A stretch of 64,000 nt of DNA from Paracoccaceae bacterium. Its GTDB lineage: Bacteria > Pseudomonadota > Alphaproteobacteria > Rhodobacterales > Rhodobacteraceae. The stretch is from positions 620,001-684,000 of the forward strand of contig JACKKJ010000001.1 in the NCBI GenBank assembly GCA_024236495.1, written 5' to 3'. This document shows positions 24,889-32,761 of the stretch, in pieces; position 1 is the first letter of the stretch, and every line of letters starts with the position of its first letter. Position numbers and translations under genes: made by a program. The notes below the pieces were generated by a model. It had not been told where the DNA came from. It ran no database searches and saw nothing but the letters and a program-made list of their open reading frames with translations.

Positions 24889-25857
24889 ATGATCCTAAGC
24901 CCGACCCCGATCATCTACGCCCTGATCTTCGTCGCCGTCCTGTTCCTTGTCGAAGGCATCTACCTGCTGTTCTTCGGCAAGTCGATTTCGCTCAACAACA
25001 AGGTGAACCGCCGGCTTGCCCTTCTGGAGAAAGGCGGGCAACGCGAACAGGTTCTGGAACAGCTGCGCAAGGAAGCCAGCCAACACCTGAAATCCAAGGG
25101 CATTCCCCTTTACTCCATCCTCGCGTCGAAGGCGCAGAAGGCCAACATCGCTTTCTCGCCCAAGGCGTTGGTCGTGGTCATGGTCGTGCTGTCGATCGTC
25201 GCGTTCCTCGGGCTCAAGATCGGGACACAGGCATCCACGCCGGTGCAAATCGCGCTTGGCATCGTCATGGGCGTGGGCGCGGTCTACATCTGGGTGAACG
25301 GCAAGGCCAAGAAGCGTCTGTCGATGATCGAGGAACAGCTTCCCGAGGCGATCGAACTGATGGTGCGCAGCCTGCGCGTCGGTCACCCCTTTTCCTCGGC
25401 CATCCAGATCGTCGCGAAGGAGGTCGCAGACCCGCTGGGCAGCGAATTCGGGATGATCGCCGACGAAAGCGCCTATGGCCGCGAAGTCTCCGAATCGCTC
25501 AAGGATCTGGCGGAACGGATGGACATGCAGGATCTGCGCTTCCTTGCCGTCGCCGTCACCATCCAGCAGCAATCCGGCGGCAACCTGGCCGAGATCCTTG
25601 ACGGCCTGGCCAAGGTGGTCCGGGCACGTTTCCGCCTGTTCCGTCGTGTCAAGGCGATCACCGCCGAGGCGAAATGGTCAGGCAACTTCCTGTCGGCATT
25701 CCCGCTGCTTGCCCTTGTCGCGATCCAGGTGGTCAAGCCCGACTACTTCGACAAGGTCAAGGAAAGCCCCTTCTTCATCTACGCGGCGCTTGGCGTAGCC
25801 TTCATGCTGGCGCTGAACCTGATTTTCATGCGCATCATGACGAACATCAAGGTCTGA
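24889..25857 (+). CDS. tadB: Tad inner-membrane platform protein TadB (locus 1)
   Basis: TadB is one of two GspF-related platform proteins on which the ATPase works. The 322-residue product has an N-terminal helix (IIYALIFVAVLFLVEGIYLLFF) and a pair of central helices near residues 95-135. The GspF cytoplasmic domain includes EQLPEAIELMVRSLRVGHPFSSAIQIV and AVAVTIQQQSGGNLAEILDGLAKVVRARFRL. Two C-terminal helices follow. The strict order cpaE-cpaF-tadB-tadC with gaps of 5-15 bp supports the call. Confidence 0.93.
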   Translation: MILSPTPIIYALIFVAVLFLVEGIYLLFFGKSISLNNKVNRRLALLEKGGQREQVLEQLRKEASQHLKSKGIPLYSILASKAQKANIAFSPKALVVVMVVLSIVAFLGLKIGTQASTPVQIALGIVMGVGAVYIWVNGKAKKRLSMIEEQLPEAIELMVRSLRVGHPFSSAIQIVAKEVADPLGSEFGMIADESAYGREVSESLKDLAERMDMQDLRFLAVAVTIQQQSGGNLAEILDGLAKVVRARFRLFRRVKAITAEAKWSGNFLSAFPLLALVAIQVVKPDYFDKVKESPFFIYAALGVAFMLALNLIFMRIMTNIKV

Positions 25858-25867
25858 GGCCCCGAAC

Positions 25868-26854
25868 ATGGAACTGATCTACACGCTCAATGCGCTGCTG
25901 ACCGACAAGCTGGGGCCGCTAGGGCCGCTGATCGCGGTCGGATTCCTTGGCTTCCTGATGATCCTCGTGACGCTTCCCACGCTCCTCAAGCGGCGCATCG
26001 ACCCGCTGAGCAAACTGCGCGACACGCGCCGCGCCCAAAGCGGCGACGCTGTAAAGGCACAGGCCAAGCTGCGGATGGGCGGCCGGGGCGAAAAGCTCGA
26101 CAAGTTCGCAGCCTTCCTCGAACCCAAGACGGAAGAGGAGATGAGTTCGGCCAAGCTCAAGCTGCTTCGGGCCGGCTACCGGGGCAAACACGCGGTACGG
26201 TCGTTCCACGCGATCCAGTTCGTCCTTGGCGTCTCCTTCCTTCTGCTCGGCGCGGGTTTCGTCCTTTACAAGTCCACGACCGGAGAGATCGGCAGCACCG
26301 AGCTGGCTCTTTTTGGCGTCGGCCCGGGCATCGCTGGCTATTTCCTGCCGCGCTACTGGGTGGAACGCCGCGTGCAGATGCGCCAGCAGGAGATTCAGGA
26401 CGGCTTCCCCGATGCGCTGGACATGCTTCTTGTCTGCGTCGAGGCCGGCCAGTCGCTTGACCAGGGGATCGTCCGCGTCGCCCGCGAAATCGCCGTAGGC
26501 TACCCCGCGCTGGCCGAAGAGCTTTCGACCGTCTCGGCCGAGGTGAAGGCCGGCAAGGAAAAGACCTCGGTTCTGCGCGCCTTCGCCGAACGCGCCGGGG
26601 TGCAGGACGTTTCGTCCTTCGTGACCGTGATGATCCAGTCGCAGACCTTCGGCACCTCGATCGCAGAGGCCCTGCGGGTCTACGCCTCGGAGATGCGCGA
26701 CAAGCGCGTCATGCGTGCCGAAGAGGCCGCGAACAAGCTTCCGACGAAAATCACCCTCGGGACGATGATGTTTACCGTCCCGCCGCTGCTGATCGTCATT
26801 GTCGGCCCGTCGGTCTACGCTATGGTGGAGACGTTCGCGAACTTCAAAGTATAG
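25868..26854 (+). CDS. tadC: Tad inner-membrane platform protein TadC (locus 1)
   Basis: TadC is the second GspF-type platform protein. The 328-residue product has an N-terminal helix (GPLIAVGFLGFLMILVTLPTLL), then paired helices at about 115-165. The conserved platform segment is QEIQDGFPDALDMLLVCVEAGQSLDQGIVRVA, followed by LRAFAERAGVQDVSSFVTVMIQSQTFGTSIAEALRVYA. A final helix has KLPTKITLGTMMFTVPPLLIVIVGP. It starts 10 bp after tadB and ends 4 bp before the TadD lipoprotein gene. Confidence 0.93.
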   Translation: MELIYTLNALLTDKLGPLGPLIAVGFLGFLMILVTLPTLLKRRIDPLSKLRDTRRAQSGDAVKAQAKLRMGGRGEKLDKFAAFLEPKTEEEMSSAKLKLLRAGYRGKHAVRSFHAIQFVLGVSFLLLGAGFVLYKSTTGEIGSTELALFGVGPGIAGYFLPRYWVERRVQMRQQEIQDGFPDALDMLLVCVEAGQSLDQGIVRVAREIAVGYPALAEELSTVSAEVKAGKEKTSVLRAFAERAGVQDVSSFVTVMIQSQTFGTSIAEALRVYASEMRDKRVMRAEEAANKLPTKITLGTMMFTVPPLLIVIVGPSVYAMVETFANFKV

Positions 26855-26858
26855 GTTC

Positions 26859-27425
26859 ATGCAGCGTCACATACCGGCATTCGCCGCCGCCCTGGCCATT
26901 CTGGCCGCCTGTCAGTCGACGGGCGGCCTTTTCGGCAAGCAGCAATCCCCCTTCGCGCCGGATCTCGACTCATCGTCAGAGGATTCGGTTGACGGGCTGA
27001 TCGTCGGTCACAGGCTGATGGCGGCGGGCGAATACGAACTTGCTCTCAAGGCCTATCACCGCGCCGCATCGGAACGGGGCGCGACGGTGGATGTCTATTC
27101 CGCGATCGGGTCGGCGAACTTGCACCTGGGCCGGCTGGGCCAGGCAGAAACCAACCTGCGCAATGCCATCGACATCGACGAAACCTTTGTGCCGGCCTGG
27201 AACAACCTTGGCGTGGTGCTGATGGAAAAGGGCGAGGTGTCCGAGGCAAGCCAGGTCTTTCAGACTGCCTTCGCGCTCGACAGTGGCCGAACGGACGCCA
27301 TACGCGAAAATCTGCGCCGTGCCCTCGCCATACGCGACAATCCCGACTATGCTGCCAGCCAAGAAGAAGAATTCTCACTCGTGCGGCGCGGGGGCGGTGT
27401 CTACCTCTTGCTGACGGTGAAATGA
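26859..27425 (+). CDS. tadD: TadD-like TPR lipoprotein
   Basis: TadD is a TPR lipoprotein thought to act as pilotin for the Tad secretin. The 188-residue product has a lipoprotein signal peptide, MQRHIPAFAAALAILAAC, with lipobox LAAC (Cys18). At least three TPR-like repeats follow (GHRLMAAGEYELALKAYHRA, GSANLHLGRLGQAETNLRNAI, WNNLGVVLMEKGEVSEASQV). I use the ATG at 26859. Its stop overlaps an ATG of the next frame (ATGA). The gene is typical of the end of tad operons. Confidence 0.9.
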   Translation: MQRHIPAFAAALAILAACQSTGGLFGKQQSPFAPDLDSSSEDSVDGLIVGHRLMAAGEYELALKAYHRAASERGATVDVYSAIGSANLHLGRLGQAETNLRNAIDIDETFVPAWNNLGVVLMEKGEVSEASQVFQTAFALDSGRTDAIRENLRRALAIRDNPDYAASQEEEFSLVRRGGGVYLLLTVK

Positions 27426-27451
27426 GGCCAGAGCAGCAAGGGACGCAGAAA

Positions 27452-28303
27452 ATGCGCCAATCCGTTGGTTTTACCATATTCATGACCGTTTCGCTTTTTC
27501 TGTCAGGCTGCGAGACGCAGAAGGAACAGAACGTCGACGAGGCGTTGGCCAGCATCAACGTCATCGACGAAAGCAATCTGAACGACCTCATGCTGACCTC
27601 GTCGGACCCGGAAGAGGCGGTGGCCTATTTCCGCCGCGCGGTCGGCGAAAAGCCCGGCCGGGTCGACCTGAAGCGCGGGCTGGCCAAGTCGCTGATCCGC
27701 GCCAAGAAACCGGTCGAGGCGGCAAAGATCCTGACCGAGATCACCCAGGGCCCCGGCGGAACCAGCGAAGACCGCGTTCTCTTGGCCGACGCGCTGATCC
27801 GGTCGAACGAATGGAAGCGCGCGGAGACCGAGTTGAACGCCGTTCCGCCAACCTACGAGACCTTCGACCGCTACCGGCTCGAGGCGATGATCGCCGACGC
27901 CAACAAGCGCTGGGACAAGGCCGACAGTTTCTACGACACCGCCGCGGGCCTGACCACGCGCCCGGCGGGCGTCCTGAACAACTGGGGTTACTCCAAGCTC
28001 ACGCGCGGGGACTACCCGGGGGCGGAAAAGCTGTTCAACCAGGCCCTGACATACGACCGCAACCTTTTTGCGGCGAAGAACAACCTTGTCCTGGCCCGCG
28101 CCGCGCAGCGCAAGTACGATCTGCCGATCATCTCGATGACCCAGGTCGAACGGGCGCAACTGCTTTACACGATCGCGCTTTCGGCGATCAAGCAGGGTGA
28201 CGTCATCATCGGCCGCGGGCTCTTGGAAGAGGCGATCGAAGCCCATCCGCAGCACTTCGAGGAAGCCGTGCGCGCGCTCGAAGCGCTGAGCACCCAGCAG
28301 TAA
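27452..28303 (+). CDS. second TPR lipoprotein of the Tad locus
   Basis: The 283-residue product has a lipoprotein signal peptide, MRQSVGFTIFMTVSLFLSGC (lipobox LSGC, Cys20). It is followed by TPR-like repeats (DPEEAVAYFRRAVGEKPGRVDLKRGLAKSL, LADALIRSNEWKRAETELN, GVLNNWGYSKLTRGDYPGAEKLFNQAL). I choose the ATG at 27452 with AAGGGA 8 bp upstream. An in-frame ATG at 27422 would add ten polar residues ahead of the signal peptide. Paired TPR lipoproteins occur in several rhodobacterial tad loci and may act with TadD on the secretin. The exact role is not known from sequence. Confidence 0.88.
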   Translation: MRQSVGFTIFMTVSLFLSGCETQKEQNVDEALASINVIDESNLNDLMLTSSDPEEAVAYFRRAVGEKPGRVDLKRGLAKSLIRAKKPVEAAKILTEITQGPGGTSEDRVLLADALIRSNEWKRAETELNAVPPTYETFDRYRLEAMIADANKRWDKADSFYDTAAGLTTRPAGVLNNWGYSKLTRGDYPGAEKLFNQALTYDRNLFAAKNNLVLARAAQRKYDLPIISMTQVERAQLLYTIALSAIKQGDVIIGRGLLEEAIEAHPQHFEEAVRALEALSTQQ

Positions 28304-28322
28304 CGGGAACGGGGACGCGACG

Positions 28323-28850
28323 ATGCTTGATTTGCGCGCCGATCAGGTACACCTGATCTTTTTCCTGGCGATGCTGCCCATAGCGATCTGGGTGATGCTG
28401 TCGGACCTGCGGTCCATGCGCATTCCGAACCGCGCGGTGGCGGCGACTGTCCTGATCTTCGCCGTCGCGGGTTTCGTCGTGCTGCCGTCCGAGGTCTGGC
28501 TCTGGCGCTGGACCAATCTTGTCGTCGTCCTGCTGATCGGGATCGTTCTGCATGTCATCGCCCATGTCGGCGAAGGCGACGTGAAGTTCGCCGCCGCCGC
28601 CGCGCCCTTCTTCGCGCAGGGCCATGCGTCGGTCGTGATCTTCCTTCTGGCGGCCTGTCTTCTTGGGGCCTTCGTCGCGCATCGTGTCCTGCGGATGATC
28701 CCCGCCGTCCGCGCCCTCGCGCCGGAGTGGGAATCCTGGAAACGCAAGGAATTCCCGATGGGCGTTGCGCTTGCCGCGACGCTGATGGCCTATTTGGCGT
28801 CCCTCGCATTCCCGTCGCTGACGCTCGCGCTCATCTCCATGAGGATGTAA
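28323..28850 (+). CDS. cpaA: prepilin peptidase CpaA/TadV (locus 1)
   Basis: This A24-type aspartic prepilin peptidase cleaves Flp prepilins. The 175-residue membrane protein has the first catalytic aspartate in MLSDLRSMRIPN (about residue 28) and the second in the GxGD-type motif HVGEGDVKFAAAAAPFF. Several helices and a C-terminal KEFPMGVALAATLMAYLA segment follow. The length is normal for TadV. Its last 61 bases overlap the 3' end of the convergent membrane-protein gene. Confidence 0.93.
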   Translation: MLDLRADQVHLIFFLAMLPIAIWVMLSDLRSMRIPNRAVAATVLIFAVAGFVVLPSEVWLWRWTNLVVVLLIGIVLHVIAHVGEGDVKFAAAAAPFFAQGHASVVIFLLAACLLGAFVAHRVLRMIPAVRALAPEWESWKRKEFPMGVALAATLMAYLASLAFPSLTLALISMRM

Positions 28851-30481
28851 AGCGGGGTGCGGCGCACCTCGTGGCCTGACCATCCGGCCTTGTCCATCTC
28901 CTGCAGGAACTTGCGCCGGGCCTTGGAAGACACCGGGCACTGCGGCACAAGGACGTAGTCCGCGGACTTCAGGCCGGGCAGGCGCCCGTAGTACCAGGGC
29001 GCGGCACGCGGTACGGGGGCCAGATCGCCGTATAGCCAGAACGGCCCGTAGATGTCCGCCGCGACGACCCGCTTTCCGGCGAAGCCGCTCCGTTCCAGAT
29101 CGCCGGCGGCCGCAGCCAGCCAGGTGATGAACCCGCCCTGCAGCGTGCAATCGTCAAGCACTTCGCCGCCCGGCAGCGTGGTGGGCGCATCTTCCTCTTC
29201 GGTGCCGCTGTCGGTCTCGGCAAGCGAGGCGACCCGCCATTCCGGCCCGTCCAGAGCGACATTGGCGCGCGTCGCCACCATGCGGCTGCGGCTGGCATAA
29301 AGATCGTCCTGACCGGGCAGGCCGATAAGCGGGCGCATGTCGGCGGTCGACAGCGCAAGATGGCGAAACGGGCTTGTCACCAGGCTTTGCACCGAGGCAT
29401 AGCCCGCGCCCGCCAGAACCCCCGCTGCGACCAGCGCCCATTGCGCCTGACGCAGGCCGAACATCCGTTCCGCCGCGTCGGGCGGCCACAGCGCGACAAG
29501 TGACAGAAAGGCAAGGACGATCCATTGCTGGTCGTTGCCGTAGTTCTGGAAGACCACATAGGCGAACGGCACATACAGCAGAAAAAGCAACAACCCCTCG
29601 GTCATGTGGCCGGCCTTGCGCAGAAGGATCACCACCCCGATCAGCGCGAGGTTCGCGGCCAGATAGCCCGATCCGCCCAGAATGTCGGCAAAGGCATCAC
29701 CGGGCCTCTCGCGCGTTGCCGACAGGACCACGACCACGAGGTCCGACAGATAGGCCCGCCAGAAGACCGTCCCCGCCAGCAGGGTGACGACCGCGACGAC
29801 CGCAAGCCCGGCGAACAGCGCCACGGCCAGCGCGCGCCACCACCGCCGCGCGATCAGTCCGACAAGGACGACCGGTGCAAATGTCACGAAATAGGTCATC
29901 TTGATCAGCGCAAGCGCGGCAAGCCCGAGCCCCGTGGCCACGCCCTCTGCCGCCCCCGGAGCCCGACCGCGCGGCGCGATCAGAACCTGAAGCAACACGA
30001 CATAGGCGATCGCCCAGGCCCAGCGATTGTAGTGCATCGAGATCGAGGGGCTGGCCGAATCCCCGCCATGGACCAGCGCCAGGCACAGGAGCAGGACGTA
30101 GCCGACGAACCCGTAGGCCAGCCACCCGTCAAGACGCCGCCATGCCACCGCGATCGCGAAAGGCGCCAGCAGAGCCGCGACCAACACCTGTGCCAACAGG
30201 ATCGCATGGCCGATGCCGAAGCCGAGATGGACGAAAAGCGCGATCGGTGCAGCCGACAGGACACCCAGCGGGGTCATGAAATCAAGATGCGGCCACTGCC
30301 CGTCCGCCATCCGCAGGACGATCTCCGCCAGATGGATCGCGTCGCCCTCGTGCATGCCAAGGTAGAACCCGCCCTTGGCCAGCGCCACGCCGCCGAGGAC
30401 GGCAATGACGATCAGCGCGAATGCCGATAGCCGCCACAGTTGCTTGTGTCTCATGTCCCCGACGCCCGCCCGTATTTCCAT
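28790..30481 (-). CDS. polytopic membrane protein, GT-C glycosyltransferase-like
   Basis: The product is 563 residues from the ATG at 30481, or 554 from MRHKQLWRLSAF at 30454; neither start has an ideal ribosome-binding site. About ten to twelve hydrophobic helices fill residues 20-370. A soluble C-terminal domain of about 190 residues follows (KRVVAADIYGPFWLYGDLAPV, SADYVLVPQCPVS). The first periplasmic loop has acidic residues (GMHEGDAIHLAEIVLRMADG, then QWPHLDFMTPLG), reminiscent of GT-C enzymes that use polyprenyl-phosphate sugars. I do not recognise a specific family. Position beside the Tad locus, 12 kb from a polyprenyl-P-arabinose-type cluster, makes an envelope or pilus glycosyltransferase a testable guess. 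Confidence 0.7.
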   Translation of the reverse strand: MEIRAGVGDMRHKQLWRLSAFALIVIAVLGGVALAKGGFYLGMHEGDAIHLAEIVLRMADGQWPHLDFMTPLGVLSAAPIALFVHLGFGIGHAILLAQVLVAALLAPFAIAVAWRRLDGWLAYGFVGYVLLLCLALVHGGDSASPSISMHYNRWAWAIAYVVLLQVLIAPRGRAPGAAEGVATGLGLAALALIKMTYFVTFAPVVLVGLIARRWWRALAVALFAGLAVVAVVTLLAGTVFWRAYLSDLVVVVLSATRERPGDAFADILGGSGYLAANLALIGVVILLRKAGHMTEGLLLFLLYVPFAYVVFQNYGNDQQWIVLAFLSLVALWPPDAAERMFGLRQAQWALVAAGVLAGAGYASVQSLVTSPFRHLALSTADMRPLIGLPGQDDLYASRSRMVATRANVALDGPEWRVASLAETDSGTEEEDAPTTLPGGEVLDDCTLQGGFITWLAAAAGDLERSGFAGKRVVAADIYGPFWLYGDLAPVPRAAPWYYGRLPGLKSADYVLVPQCPVSSKARRKFLQEMDKAGWSGHEVRRTPLYILMEMSASVSDGNARDAK

Positions 30482-30601
30482 TTTTTAGCCACATTAACTG
30501 CTCAGGATTGCCATGGGAATCCTCGATAGGATTCTGGCCAAACAAGCAGGCAGTACCGTGGACACATCTGTTCCGGTTTCGGGCGGCAGGGGGTCAGATC
30601 G

Positions 30602-31912
30602 ATGAACATGCAAGTAACCAACGTGATCGCGCCCACGCTTCCGCGCACGCTCGCCGAGGTCGGTATCAATACCGTGATGATGCGCGACATCTTCCTCAAG
30701 ACGATGTTCCGCATGAACCTCGACCGTGCGACGGAACTGTCCAGGGCGCTTTGCCTGCCCGTGCCGATCGTTCAGGAACTGATCGATCTGGCCCGTTCGC
30801 AGCGTCTGGTGGAGGCGACAGGCACGCTTCACGCCAATTCGGGCAACGAGATGGGGTTCCAGCTGACCGATACCGGCAAGGCGCGCGCGCTCGATGCGCT
30901 GGGCCAGTCGGAATACTATGGCGCCATGCCGGTGCCGCTTGAGGTCTATCGCGAACAGGTCAAGAAACAATCGATCCGCAACATCCAGATGACGCGCCAG
31001 CAGCTGATCGGGGCCATGGGCCACCTGATCCTGCCCGAGGCGCTTCTTGATCACCTTGGTCCCGCGGTCAGCGCAGGCCGTTCGGTCCTGATGTACGGGC
31101 CGCCGGGCAACGGGAAGTCCTCGATCGCGAACGGTATCCGCGATGCACTTGGCGACAAGATCTATGTTCCGCGCGCGGTCGAATACGCGGGCCAGGTCAT
31201 CACCGTCTATGACCCGATCGTCCATTCCGCCGCCGAGGAACAGCAGGAGGATCAGACCGTCCTGCGCCGTGCGGCGAACCGTTTCGACAGCCGCTATGTC
31301 CTGTGCGACCGCCCGACGGTGATCACCGGCGGTGAGCTTTCGCTCGACATGCTGGACCTGACGTTCAACCCGACGGCGCGGACCTATACCGCCTCGCTCC
31401 AGATGAAGGCGACCGGCGGCGTGTTCATCATCGACGACCTTGGTCGCCAACAGGAACCCCCGCAGAAGATCGTCAACCGCTGGATCGTCCCGCTGGAAGA
31501 ACACCGCGATATCCTTGCCCTTCAGTCCGGCGAGAAGTTCGAGGTGCCTTTCGACACACTGGTGATCTTCTCGACCAACTTCCACCCCAACGAGATCTTC
31601 GACAAGGCGGCGCTGCGCCGGATCTTCTTCAAGATCAAGATCGACGGGCCGGATCAGGAAATGTACCTCAAGATCTTCGCGATGGTGGCGAAGAAAAAGA
31701 AGGTGCCGCTGGACGAAGCGTCGCTCGTTCACCTTCTCAAGGACAAGTACCCGACCATCGACAACATCTATGCAAACTACCAGCCGGTGTTCCTGATCGA
31801 CCAGATCGTCGCGATCTGCAACTTCGAGGGCATCCCGAACCAGATGACACCGGAACTGATCGACCGGGCCTGGGCCAACATGTTCGTGCGCGAAGAAAGG
31901 ATCGTCCATTGA
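30602..31912 (+). CDS. AAA+ ATPase of unknown role beside the Tad locus
   Basis: The 436-residue cytosolic protein has an N-terminal winged-helix-like region (residues 20-100: DIFLKTMFRMNLDRATELSRAL, VQELIDLARSQRLVEA). An AAA+ module follows: Walker A GPPGNGKSS at 166-174, Walker B VFIIDDLGR near 274-282, and sensor-1-like LVIFSTNFHP. There is no signal peptide or membrane segment. It resembles conserved rhodobacterial ATPases found near tad genes, but I cannot name a family member of known function. Its stop overlaps the start of the next gene (ATGA), so the two are coupled. Confidence 0.85.
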   Translation: MNMQVTNVIAPTLPRTLAEVGINTVMMRDIFLKTMFRMNLDRATELSRALCLPVPIVQELIDLARSQRLVEATGTLHANSGNEMGFQLTDTGKARALDALGQSEYYGAMPVPLEVYREQVKKQSIRNIQMTRQQLIGAMGHLILPEALLDHLGPAVSAGRSVLMYGPPGNGKSSIANGIRDALGDKIYVPRAVEYAGQVITVYDPIVHSAAEEQQEDQTVLRRAANRFDSRYVLCDRPTVITGGELSLDMLDLTFNPTARTYTASLQMKATGGVFIIDDLGRQQEPPQKIVNRWIVPLEEHRDILALQSGEKFEVPFDTLVIFSTNFHPNEIFDKAALRRIFFKIKIDGPDQEMYLKIFAMVAKKKKVPLDEASLVHLLKDKYPTIDNIYANYQPVFLIDQIVAICNFEGIPNQMTPELIDRAWANMFVREERIVH

Positions 31913-32712
31913 CCAGTATCGTCGGAATCGCGGGTTCGAGCCGCCTGTCGGTCCCTGTTCTGCGCAGGCTTCGTGATTGCGGCCTTGACGCGCGCGGCCT
32001 TCTGGCCGACGGCGGCCAGAGCCAACCATCGGTCGACGACGCGGAAAGGTTTGCCAAAGGGCTTGCAACGCTTGTCGTCCTGGCGACCGACATCGGCGAA
32101 ACCGAAGACATCCTGTTCGAAACCAGCGCGCTGGCTTCCCGCGCGACGGACCTTGAACGTGTGATCATATGCGGAACCCTGACGCCCCGTTATGTACGTG
32201 CACTGCGTCACCGCATCCCGGCGCGGATCGCGATCATCGATGCGCCGGTTCTGGGCAGCCCCCGTCAGGCGGGCGAAGGTCAGCTTTCGTTCCTTGTCGG
32301 CGGCACCGCCGAGGCCGTCGCCGGTGCTCAACCGGTCCTTGCCGCCCTTTCGCGGCGGGTCGAACGCATGGGTGCCTTGGGCGCCGGAACCTCGGCCAAG
32401 GTGCTGCGCGATTTCCTGTCGGCCTCCTCGGCCGCGATGACGCGCCTCGCGCTCGACTGGGCGCAGGCCCAGGGGCTGGATGAGCCGAAACTCCTGTCGA
32501 TGCTGGAGGCGACCCCCGCACGCAGCATGGTCGCGACCGAATTCGATACGGCCGAATACGCGCTCGACAATCCCGGTTCGGACGACACGGTGACGGCGCT
32601 GGTGCGTGATGTCGAAGGCGCGCTGGACTGCGCGCTTCAGGACGCCCATCTGACGCCGCCGGGCGCGCTGCGCGACGCCTTCCGGAACCTGCGCGCGCGC
32701 GCCCTGCACTAG
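31909..32712 (+). CDS. dehydrogenase-like protein (3-hydroxyisobutyrate-dehydrogenase superfamily)
   Basis: The 267-residue product resembles the NAD(P)-binding beta-hydroxyacid dehydrogenases. It has an N-terminal Rossmann-like start (SIVGIAGSSRLSVPVLRRL), a middle segment IAIIDAPVLGSPRQAGEGQ then LSFLVGG as in the family's DAPVSGG signature, and GAGTSAKVLRDFLSASS, where the lysine matches the catalytic one. The glycine-rich loop is unusual (GIAGSS rather than GxGxxG), so cofactor binding is uncertain. It is translationally coupled to the AAA+ gene, which is an odd partnership. Function is not predictable. Confidence 0.75.
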   Translation: MTSIVGIAGSSRLSVPVLRRLRDCGLDARGLLADGGQSQPSVDDAERFAKGLATLVVLATDIGETEDILFETSALASRATDLERVIICGTLTPRYVRALRHRIPARIAIIDAPVLGSPRQAGEGQLSFLVGGTAEAVAGAQPVLAALSRRVERMGALGAGTSAKVLRDFLSASSAAMTRLALDWAQAQGLDEPKLLSMLEATPARSMVATEFDTAEYALDNPGSDDTVTALVRDVEGALDCALQDAHLTPPGALRDAFRNLRARALH

Positions 32713-32761
32713 CGCGCATCTGCCGCTTTCCCTTGGCGCCGGGGCGGCCTAAGTTCGCCCC

